In this document: one piece after another, positions 8,203 through 15,674 of the stretch
Position numbering within the stretch: position 1 is the first letter of the stretch
How the letters are laid out: each line of letters starts with the position of its first letter
Assembly: GCA_003136415.1 (NCBI GenBank)
Contig: PLEI01000059.1
Coordinates: 1-39,969, forward strand
From: Acidimicrobiaceae bacterium
GTDB lineage: Bacteria > Actinomycetota > Acidimicrobiia > Acidimicrobiales > RAAP-2
Length of the DNA stretch: 39,969 nucleotides
Direction: 5' to 3'
Notes under the pieces: generated by a model
The model's input: only the letters and a program-made list of their open reading frames with translations
Told to the model about the DNA's origin: nothing
Databases searched by the model: none
Translations under genes and position numbers: made by a program

Positions 8203-10535
8203 TGGCGGGTCGACCACTGAGCGCCGAGCCCAAAGACAACAAGGACGGGACAGCGTCCATCCGGGTACCGGTGGCCAACGGGTCGCTGGAACGTAGGACG
8301 TTGCAATTTCCCAACCGGGAGCAGGCGGAGCGCTACCAATCGGCATTGCTGGCTGTTTGGGGAACTGAACAATCTCTCCCCGACGCAGAGCACTTCCAAT
8401 CGGTGCGCCAACGTAACGTCACGCCGATGCCGGACGCTTTCGCCGCCGTGGCAATGGCGTGGTTGAGGAAGTTCTACCCCGATGACTACGAGAACCCCGA
8501 AACCGCAGACGCGGTCGCTCACAAGGTCACCGCCCACCTGATACCGTTCTTCGCACCCCGAGTCGACCACATCTCTGAGATCACCTACAGCGACTGCGAA
8601 GACTTTGTCAACTACAAAGCCGGCCAGCGCAGCCAATCGGCGTCGTCGGGAGCGTTCGTTGCCGAAGCTCGTGACTATACGTTGGCCGACGCTGCCGAGT
8701 GGTCAAGTCGCAGTAAGTCCGCACTACGCAAAGCGTGGCTGGATAAGAGACTGCCCAACGCCTACCTTGACAAATCGTCCGGTAGACAGGGCATCGTCAA
8801 AGTTCCGGTCGGTGACCTCATCAAAGCCGGCTTCACTCCCGGCGCTAAGGCCGCCGAGGTGCCCTGCGGGTACTCACGCAGAAACGTCGGCGAGATGCTC
8901 TCGACGCTTCGTCGCATTTTCGCCTTTGCGAGGGCCAAGGGCCTGATGAGCCAAGATCCTTCTGAGGGCATCAGGGCGAGGAGCCCCGTAAAGGGCGCGC
9001 GCTCCATCCGGTCAAAATCAAAGAAACGACTGTACCTCTTCGACTTGGCGCTCTCCAAGCGCATTGCCCAGCACTTGAACATCCAGCACCAGGTGGCTTA
9101 CTGGCTAATGCGTGGCGTAGGGCTTCGAATCTCCGAGGCCTACGGAATCGACCTCCACGACATCTACCGTGACGAGGGATACATGATCATTCGCGTCTGG
9201 CAACAGGGAGGAAAGAAGTTCAAGGTCCGCGACGATGACGGCAACACAGTCAAGGTTGAGAAGAAGAAGAAGACCAAGACCAAGTCTTCAACGAGGACCA
9301 TCCCAATCCCCAAGCCGGTTGCCGAGTTGATAGAGCTCTACATCGCCGCCTTCCATGAAGAGTCGAACCCCAACACGCCACTCCTGAAGCCGAAGCGTGG
9401 CCTGGGCCAGGCAGCGTTTCGAGCAGCTCTCAAAACCGCCAATCAGCTGGAGCAACACGGCGAAGCCGAGGTGGGCTTCAATGCGACTCCTCACGTGCAA
9501 CGCGCCTTCTTCACCACTGACCTTGACGAATGTCCCCGAAGGGCCAGGTCAAACTACCTGGGCCACCTCGTCCAAGACCATGAAGGCGGAGCCGTCATTA
9601 CCGAGACCGTCTACACGCTCCGTCGCAACGGCGTGCGACAACTGCTGGTTATCGCCGATGCCATGGGGGCCCTAATCGAGAACGAAATTGGAACGCTTCT
9701 CGACCCAGCCCTGGCACACCAGCTGATCCCGACTCGACTCACGCGCAGCGTAGATGAGCGGGACCACGCCCTCGAAGTGCTGGACTCGGCGGGGCTCATT
9801 CGAATCGTCGATATCGACGGTGAGAGCATTCTTGATGTCCCCGAGGCTGCTGAAATGTTGGCCATCAGTGACCGCCAGGTTCGGAGACTCGTCAGCAAAG
9901 GCGTCCTGGACCGTCGCAGGTTTCCCGGTGCTGGAATGACGGCCAACTCGGGCGTCACCTTGTCCTCAGTCGATGCTCACCTCTGCGCCCACCAAGATCT
10001 AACGTCGCGTCGCGATCTCCTGGCCGAGTTCGGACTCAGCTACCGCGAACTCGACATTCTCATTTCGAAGCTGAATATCAAGCCCGTCGAATCCACCACG
10101 CTCGGCCATCGTTACGCCTGGGCAGAGGTCGAGCGTCTCCGCCAGTACTTCAAAGACCGTGCCGCCCTCTCGAGGCGTGCAGTCTCCATTGCCGACACGA
10201 GCAGCGAAATTGGTTGTACCCGGCGCACGGTGGACCGCTTCATCAGCCTCGGTCAACTACGAATCGACGCGACGGCTACCGAGAACCTGGGCCTGACGAT
10301 GATCACCCGCAAGTCCTTGGACGACCTCATCCAGAAACGATCGAAGCGGGCGACTCTCCCTCAGGTCCGTCCCGCCGGCTCCATCCCCATCCTCGAGGCC
10401 CAGCAGCGCGCCGGACTCACCAGGGTCCAGGTGCTCGAGCTAAAGACCCACGGCGTCATCGTGCACCGCACACCCGACTACCAGTTCCACGTTGATGAGG
10501 CCTCGCTAGAGGAATACCTGAAAGGAAGAACATGA
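8202..10535 (+). CDS. int: Tyrosine recombinase (integrase) with multiple extra HTH modules
   Basis: This 777-residue site-specific recombinase is about twice the usual length. The catalytic set is complete: Arg309 in GLRISEA, Lys359 before the SSTRTIPIP strand, His431 and Arg434 in TPHVQRAFF, His455 in LGHL and the nucleophile Tyr471 in TVYTLRR. An HTH-like module (158-212, YTLADAAEWSSRS to VPVGDLIKAGF) sits in the core-binding region. After the tyrosine there are about 300 more residues with four HTH-like units near 544-595, 600-648, 660-710 and 727-772. The ATG at 8202 overlaps the preceding stop; the in-frame extension upstream is cysteine- and arginine-rich shadow of the HTH gene. The gene lies next to tRNA-Ile and very probably integrated the island there. 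Confidence 0.88.
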   Translation: MAGRPLSAEPKDNKDGTASIRVPVANGSLERRTLQFPNREQAERYQSALLAVWGTEQSLPDAEHFQSVRQRNVTPMPDAFAAVAMAWLRKFYPDDYENPETADAVAHKVTAHLIPFFAPRVDHISEITYSDCEDFVNYKAGQRSQSASSGAFVAEARDYTLADAAEWSSRSKSALRKAWLDKRLPNAYLDKSSGRQGIVKVPVGDLIKAGFTPGAKAAEVPCGYSRRNVGEMLSTLRRIFAFARAKGLMSQDPSEGIRARSPVKGARSIRSKSKKRLYLFDLALSKRIAQHLNIQHQVAYWLMRGVGLRISEAYGIDLHDIYRDEGYMIIRVWQQGGKKFKVRDDDGNTVKVEKKKKTKTKSSTRTIPIPKPVAELIELYIAAFHEESNPNTPLLKPKRGLGQAAFRAALKTANQLEQHGEAEVGFNATPHVQRAFFTTDLDECPRRARSNYLGHLVQDHEGGAVITETVYTLRRNGVRQLLVIADAMGALIENEIGTLLDPALAHQLIPTRLTRSVDERDHALEVLDSAGLIRIVDIDGESILDVPEAAEMLAISDRQVRRLVSKGVLDRRRFPGAGMTANSGVTLSSVDAHLCAHQDLTSRRDLLAEFGLSYRELDILISKLNIKPVESTTLGHRYAWAEVERLRQYFKDRAALSRRAVSIADTSSEIGCTRRTVDRFISLGQLRIDATATENLGLTMITRKSLDDLIQKRSKRATLPQVRPAGSIPILEAQQRAGLTRVQVLELKTHGVIVHRTPDYQFHVDEASLEEYLKGRT

Positions 10536-10852
10536 GTGTCCCCCTGCCGCCCGACGAACATCAACTGGTCGAGCAACTTTTAGACCGATTCAGTGACCTC
10601 AAAATGGCTCGAAACTGGTTGCCCAAAAGTCACGAGGATGTGGCATTGGACCCCGCGCTTGCCTACAACGCCATCGTCGAGTGCCTCAAGGCCTTACGCG
10701 CACTTGACGACTGTGCCTTGGAGTTAAACGCCATGCGCGCTGTCAATTCACCCTCCAAGGCCCTCATCGAAATAGTCATAGCAATTGGTAGTAATGCTCA
10801 GCAGGAAATTGAAACCGCGGACGAGGTCCGCTTCCCCTTTTTCGACGAGTAA
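10532..10852 (+). CDS. Small protein of unknown function, coupled to integrase
   Basis: The 106-residue acidic protein starts at an ATG overlapping the integrase stop (ATGA), so it is translated from the same mRNA. It is predicted mostly helical (LVEQLLDRFSDLKMARNWL, YNAIVECLKALRALDD) with no signal peptide, membrane helix or recognisable motif. I do not recognise the family. The coupling suggests a helper or regulator of recombination, but this is context only. Confidence 0.6.
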   Translation: MSVPLPPDEHQLVEQLLDRFSDLKMARNWLPKSHEDVALDPALAYNAIVECLKALRALDDCALELNAMRAVNSPSKALIEIVIAIGSNAQQEIETADEVRFPFFDE

Positions 10853-10998
10853 TTCCAATCAACCTAAGCTCACTGGCAATCTCTCGTTTCACTGGTGGAT
10901 GGCAACGAGCAAACGGAGATCCGCACTGAACGCAGTGTGCGAGATGCCCAGAAATGAGTGCGAACGAAACGTACTGCCGCACCGTCTTTGTTATATAT

Positions 10999-11013
10999 TA
11001 TAATAACACTGTG
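10999..11013 (+). promoter_or_regulatory. Leaderless promoter for the XRE gene
   Basis: A perfect TATAAT lies at 10999-11004 and the GTG start codon at 11011, exactly seven bases after the last T, where transcription is expected to begin. No Shine-Dalgarno precedes the GTG. The surrounding TTATATATTATAAT is AT-rich in otherwise GC-rich DNA. This supports GTG 11011 as the start over the longer in-frame ATG at 10954. Confidence 0.55.
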
Positions 11014-11523
11014 AACCAAGCAGCTGAGCTAGTGCGAAAGATGCGCCTCAACAGCGGACAGCCGCTGCGTGAGTTGGCTCGTCGCGCGAAGACCTCGGCG
11101 CCGGCTCTCGTTGACTACGAGGCCGGGCGCCACGAGCCGCGTCTCTCCACACTGCAGCGCTTGGCTGAGGCTTCGGGCTGTGACCTCATTGTCGAGTTGC
11201 GGCCGCGGCTGACTCCTCCAGAACTTCGGACCCTAGCTATGCACGAGGCAGTAGTTCAGAAGCTTCACGAGGATCCCGAGTTGGTGTTGCGTAAGGCCCG
11301 CGCACAACTTCTGGTCATGCGCAACGCGGACAGTGAGAATCGTGCGTCGGTATACCTGAGAACGTGGTCACGCTTGCTAGAGGGACCGATTGACGAGCTC
11401 ACCGCCGTCATGGTGTCAACAGACCAGCCAGCTCGAGATCTGCGACAGAGCAGCCCCTTCGGGGGCGTGCTCAGCGACAAGGAGCGCCTCGACGTTATTC
11501 GTCGGGCGGTAGTCCACCCGTGA
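11011..11523 (+). CDS. XRE-family HTH protein, probable antitoxin
   Basis: The 170-residue protein has an XRE helix-turn-helix at about residues 3-58 (LRELARRAKTSAPALVDYEAG, then RLSTLQRLAEASGCDL). A helical C-terminal half follows with WSRLLEGPIDELTAVMV and a SPFGGVLSDKERLDVIRRA ending. This domain order is known to me from antitoxins that pair with DUF6036-type nucleotidyltransferase-like toxins. The stop overlaps a GTG in the usual toxin position, but that downstream gene is broken. The TATAAT seven bases before the GTG suggests a leaderless and probably autoregulated message. It is likely an orphan antitoxin or a regulator left after loss of its toxin. Confidence 0.68.
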   Translation: MNQAAELVRKMRLNSGQPLRELARRAKTSAPALVDYEAGRHEPRLSTLQRLAEASGCDLIVELRPRLTPPELRTLAMHEAVVQKLHEDPELVLRKARAQLLVMRNADSENRASVYLRTWSRLLEGPIDELTAVMVSTDQPARDLRQSSPFGGVLSDKERLDVIRRAVVHP

Positions 11524-11739
11524 ACCGCGAGCAGCTCGAACACGTCATAAGGGCATCAGGAGATGTGCTTCAAAGAAGACGTGGTGATCATCGTGAAGGC
11601 GCACTCGTGCCGATTGTCTCTTGAAGAATACGCGCGTGCCAGGAACGAGATCCTCACACTCCAGCGTTCGGCACCATCGATTGCCGGATGGTACGTAAAG
11701 TCCTACGACTCGACGCTCCAGTGGAGCGTCGAGAGATGA
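11520..11739 (+). pseudogene. Broken DUF6036/nucleotidyltransferase-like toxin remnant
   Basis: From the GTG overlapping the XRE stop, one frame reads VNREQLEHVIRASGDVL and then closes at 11622-11624. VNREQLEHVIRA matches the usual opening of the DUF6036-type toxin that follows this class of antitoxin. The expected next block (a VVI strand) appears in another frame as KEDVVII (open from 11563 to 11739), so a frameshift near 11575 is likely. The remainder is not like the family, and the whole is far shorter than the usual 150-200 residues or more. A perfect 12-base inverted repeat lies at 11709-11733. The identification rests on short matches. Confidence 0.45.
11709..11733 (+). terminator. Perfect 12-bp inverted repeat at the end of the toxin remnant
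   Basis: CTCGACGCTCCA (11709-11720) and TGGAGCGTCGAG (11722-11733) form a perfect stem around one G, just before a stop codon at 11737. No T-run follows. It may be a terminator or an operator-like palindrome. The following 260 bases to hsdM show no gene. Confidence 0.4.
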
Positions 11740-11997
11740 ACGAACTCCTGGTTGCGAGTAGACGGCCACTCGCTAGTACGGGCGGCAGGAGAGCAGGCAT
11801 GGTCGGTGCTCGATAGTCCAATAAGGGAGAGTTGGAGCCAACTAGCCGCCGGAATTGCGTAGTGTGCCCGTACACGGTGCAGATATGAGTAGTGCACGCC
11901 TACTCTTGAGCCAAAGCAGTGCGCTATCGAGCCTCAACGACACCGTATCGCTGACAACATCATCTTGGACACACGACAATTCAAAGGGATCTAGCAA

Positions 11998-14460
11998 ATG
12001 GCCGTCAAGAAATCTGATCTCTACAGCACCTTGTGGGATGGCGCCAACAAGCTAAGGGGCGGCATGGACGCCTCGCAGTACAAGGATTACGTCTTAGTCC
12101 TCCTCTTCATGAAGTACGTTTCCGACCGCGCGTCGATGCCCGGATCGCTAGCCGAGGTGCCGCAAGACGCAAGTTTCCGCGCTCTGGTCCAGCTGAAGGG
12201 CCGTACGAATATCGGCGAAGAAGTCAACAAGGTCATTGGCCGACTGGCGGCCGCGAATCACCTTCAGGGTGTCATCGATGTCGCCGACTTCGACGACGAG
12301 TCGAAACTCGGGAGGGGCCAGGACAAGGTCGATCGCCTCTCGAACCTGATTGGCATCTTCCAGAACCCTGCGCTCGACTTCTCAGGCAATCGTGCCGATG
12401 GTGACGATTTGCTCGGCGACGCCTACGAGTTCCTCATGCGGAAGTTCGCGACTGAATCAGGTAAGAGCAAAGGGCAGTTCTATACGCCCGCCGAAGTATC
12501 GCGGATCATGGCGAGCGTGATTGGCGTCGACAAAGCTACCAACCAAACACAATCCATCCATGACCCAACATGTGGGTCAGGTGCTCTTCTCCTCAAGGCA
12601 CACGACGCCGCGAAGAGCGCCACGGGTCTCGATCTCGCCATTTACGGACAAGAGATGGATCAAGCCACGGCCGGTCTCGCTCAGATGAACATGTGGCTTC
12701 ACAACGTCGTGACTGCTGAGATCAAGAACGACAACACTCTTTCGCGGCCGCAATTCAAGAATACTTCCGGAGCGGGCCTAAAGACCTTCGACTTCGTTGT
12801 AGCTAATCCCCCGTTCTCGACAAAAGACTGGAGTTTGGGCCTAACACCAAGTGCTGATCCGTATGGTCGATTCGATCTTGGAGTGCCTCCGGCGAAGAAC
12901 GGTGACTACGCCTTCCTGCTTCACGTTCTTGCGTGCCTAAAGAGCACCGGCAAGGGCGCCATCATTCTTCCCCACGGCGTACTCTTTCGAGGAAATTCCG
13001 AAGGTTCGATCCGTCGCGAGATCATCAAGCGCCACTACATCAAAGGGATCATTGGATTACCAGCGAATCTCTTCTACGGAACAGGTATCCCGGCGTGCAT
13101 CATCGTGCTTGACAAGCAAGGGGCGGCTCTCCGAGAAGCAATCTTCATGATCGACGCATCCAGAGGCTTTGAGAAGGACGGCGCAAAGAACCGACTCCGG
13201 GAACGAGACGTTCATCGGATTGTCGATGTCTTCTCCAACCAGATTGAGATACCGGGTTATTCTCGCCTAGTTCCGATCTCAGAGATTGCCGAGCCTCAGA
13301 ACGACTACAACTTAAATCTCCCGTCCTACATTGATTCGTCTGGCCCTGAGGATGTCCAGGATCTAGGAGCACACCTCCGTGGTGGAATTCCGAATTCCGA
13401 CCTCGATGGACTATCTGAATTCTGGTCCGAGTTCGAGAATCTCCGCTTGGACCTCTTTGAAGACGCGCAGCAGCCTGGGTATTCATTGACACGCGTGAGA
13501 ATCGAATCTGTGTATCAGACCGTGTTGAATTCTCCGGATTTCTTGAGTCTTAAGTCGACCGTCTTGCAGGGCTTGGCTCACTGGATTGAGGTGACTGGTC
13601 CGAGTCTCCGAAATCTTAATACTGAGACCAGGCCGAAGGTCCTCTCTGCGGGAATTGCCGAGGCCCTTCTCCAGCAGTTTGCCGACACTCCACTTGTCGA
13701 TCCCTATGCCGTCTACCAGGGCTTTATGTCCTTTTGGAACCATACAATGTCAGACGACATTTATTTGGTTGCTGACATTGGATGGCTAGCCGCGGCGCTA
13801 CCATCTCTTCTCGCTGCTGGTTCAAAGGAGCGCGTCGACTTCACCGTTGCACAGGACAAGTTCAAATCCGAACTGATTCCATCGGCGCTCCTGATCGATC
13901 GATATTTCGCTGACGAAGCTTCATCCAACATGAAGTTGTCGCGCTCGCTAGCTGCAGTCTCTGCCGAAATTGAGGAGCTGCTCGAAGAACACGGACAGGA
14001 GGACGGAGTGCTAAGCGAACTAATTGTCGACGGATCTCGACCGTCCAAGGCAGACGTTACTCGCCGGATCAGAGCATTGGGGGATCTTGAAGATCCAGAT
14101 GATGAGGACGCCAGAGAGGTCGGCGTTCTTGCACAGTTGGCGGAACTACTTGTTACCGAATCTGATACTAAGACAGCGCTTCGAATCGCGAACAATGAGC
14201 TCAACGCGAAGCTAGCCGCGAAGTACGGAGAACTAGCAATTGACGAGATCAAAGATATCGTAGTGAGCGACAAGTGGATTCCGGCAGTCGTCGTAGCTGT
14301 TGAAGCAGAGATAACCCGCGTGGCAAGAGCGGTAAGCGACCGTGTTCACGAACTCTCCACCCGATATGAAACACCCCTGCCTGAACTCATGGCTCAATCT
14401 TCGGCGCTCGACCTCAGCGTTGAACAGTGTCTGACAAAGATGGTGGGGCCATGGCGCTAA
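11998..14460 (+). CDS. hsdM: Type I restriction-modification system, methyltransferase subunit
   Basis: This 820-residue N6-adenine methyltransferase transfers a methyl group from S-adenosylmethionine to adenine in the target chosen by HsdS. The N-terminal helical domain (DLYSTLWDGANKLRGGMDAS) is followed by GQFYTP at 159-164, the SAM-binding loop DPTCGSGALL at 189-198 and the catalytic NPPF at 270-273. The family is commonly 500-550 residues. Here about 270 more residues follow, acidic and helical (EIEELLEEHGQEDG, LRIANNELNAKLAAKYGEL), probably a coiled-coil extension for assembly. The ATG has AAAGGGA in front of it at a good distance. It heads a five-gene run: hsdM, hsdS, hsdR, metallopeptidase, GIY-YIG. 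Confidence 0.93.
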   Translation: MAVKKSDLYSTLWDGANKLRGGMDASQYKDYVLVLLFMKYVSDRASMPGSLAEVPQDASFRALVQLKGRTNIGEEVNKVIGRLAAANHLQGVIDVADFDDESKLGRGQDKVDRLSNLIGIFQNPALDFSGNRADGDDLLGDAYEFLMRKFATESGKSKGQFYTPAEVSRIMASVIGVDKATNQTQSIHDPTCGSGALLLKAHDAAKSATGLDLAIYGQEMDQATAGLAQMNMWLHNVVTAEIKNDNTLSRPQFKNTSGAGLKTFDFVVANPPFSTKDWSLGLTPSADPYGRFDLGVPPAKNGDYAFLLHVLACLKSTGKGAIILPHGVLFRGNSEGSIRREIIKRHYIKGIIGLPANLFYGTGIPACIIVLDKQGAALREAIFMIDASRGFEKDGAKNRLRERDVHRIVDVFSNQIEIPGYSRLVPISEIAEPQNDYNLNLPSYIDSSGPEDVQDLGAHLRGGIPNSDLDGLSEFWSEFENLRLDLFEDAQQPGYSLTRVRIESVYQTVLNSPDFLSLKSTVLQGLAHWIEVTGPSLRNLNTETRPKVLSAGIAEALLQQFADTPLVDPYAVYQGFMSFWNHTMSDDIYLVADIGWLAAALPSLLAAGSKERVDFTVAQDKFKSELIPSALLIDRYFADEASSNMKLSRSLAAVSAEIEELLEEHGQEDGVLSELIVDGSRPSKADVTRRIRALGDLEDPDDEDAREVGVLAQLAELLVTESDTKTALRIANNELNAKLAAKYGELAIDEIKDIVVSDKWIPAVVVAVEAEITRVARAVSDRVHELSTRYETPLPELMAQSSALDLSVEQCLTKMVGPWR

Positions 14461-15674
14461 CAACGCTTATCAGAAGCAAAGAGCGCCATCTCCCGGAAGG
14501 TTGGGCAATGCGATCTTTAGGTTCGTGCCTCGCAGAGCAACCAAGGTACGGGATTGGGGCTTCCGCGGTGCCGGACAATCCGTCCTTGCCTCGATACATT
14601 CGAATAACTGACATAAGTGAACAGGGCAAGCTGACAGGCGCGCTGCCGGTTTCGGTGGACGAACCCAATTCATCCGATTACGCCTTAGAGGATCAGGATA
14701 TGTTGCTTGCGCGCACTGGTGCGAGCGTGGGCAAGTCCCACCTCTTTCGAACAAGAGCTGGTGACCGAGAGTCGGTCTTCGCTGGATATCTCATCAGGAT
14801 TCGTTGCGACCACACTCTCCTTCTACCGACGTTCCTCTCGGCTTTCTTAACCTCGAAGGAATACTGGGACTGGGTGCGGCGCGTGTCTGTCAGGACTGGA
14901 CAACCAGGCATAAGCGCAAGTCAATATGCGTCATTGCAGGTGCCTGTTCCCCCCATCCCAGTACAGCGGGAAATATCTGAATCCATAGATGCGGTGGACT
15001 CATTGATCGACTCGTTGGACTCGCTAATCATTAAGAAACGGCAGATACTACGTGGTGTTCTCCACCAGTTGATGTCCGGCGCGCGACGTCTTCCTGGTTG
15101 GAGTCAAGGTTGGAGCGAGGTCGAGGTCGGGCAGTTATGTTCTCCTCGCAAGAACCGTATCTATCCAGGCATCCCGTCGGCTGCACAATTCTGCGTTGAG
15201 CTTGAGCACATCGAAGGCAAGACCGGCCAGTTAATCGGGGCAACAACCGCAGGCGCAGGGCTCTCCATGAAGACCGAGTTCCACTCAGGTGACGTCTTGT
15301 TCGGAAAACTACGTGCGTACCTGCAGAAGTTCTGGCTAGCTGATAGAAGTGGCGCTTGCTCCACAGAGATATGGGCTCTGGCGCCACAATCAGATCTCAT
15401 CGACTCGCGGTACCTTAGGCAACTCGTAAGCACTCACCGGTTCATTCAAGCGGCAAGCACGGCCTACGGTACTCATATGCCACGGTCAGAATGGAATACG
15501 GTCGCACGACTTCGCTTTCAAATTCCAACGATTCCAGAACAAGAAGCAATCGCTGAAATACTCTCTGGAATGGACAGCGATATTGCAGTTCTTGTGTTGA
15601 GACGCAACAAACTGACCCTAGTGAAACAAGCGATGACGCAGGAATTACTTTCCGGGAGGACTCTACTGCCATGA
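14451..15674 (+). CDS. hsdS: Type I restriction-modification system, specificity subunit
   Basis: The protein has two target-recognition domains separated by helical spacers, as usual for HsdS. The first, about residues 10-170, has LPEGWAMRSLGSC and ends with VPPIPVQREI before the conserved helix SIDAVDSLIDSLDSLIIKKRQIL. The second, about 210-375, runs from LPGWSQGWSEVEVGQL to IPTIPEQEAIAEIL, with a final helix ending TQELLSGR. Each half binds one part of a bipartite DNA target. I use the ATG at 14451, overlapping the hsdM stop by ten bases. A GTG in frame at 14427 is possible, but neither has a strong ribosome site. The stop overlaps hsdR as ATGA. Confidence 0.9.
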   Translation: MALTTLIRSKERHLPEGWAMRSLGSCLAEQPRYGIGASAVPDNPSLPRYIRITDISEQGKLTGALPVSVDEPNSSDYALEDQDMLLARTGASVGKSHLFRTRAGDRESVFAGYLIRIRCDHTLLLPTFLSAFLTSKEYWDWVRRVSVRTGQPGISASQYASLQVPVPPIPVQREISESIDAVDSLIDSLDSLIIKKRQILRGVLHQLMSGARRLPGWSQGWSEVEVGQLCSPRKNRIYPGIPSAAQFCVELEHIEGKTGQLIGATTAGAGLSMKTEFHSGDVLFGKLRAYLQKFWLADRSGACSTEIWALAPQSDLIDSRYLRQLVSTHRFIQAASTAYGTHMPRSEWNTVARLRFQIPTIPEQEAIAEILSGMDSDIAVLVLRRNKLTLVKQAMTQELLSGRTLLP

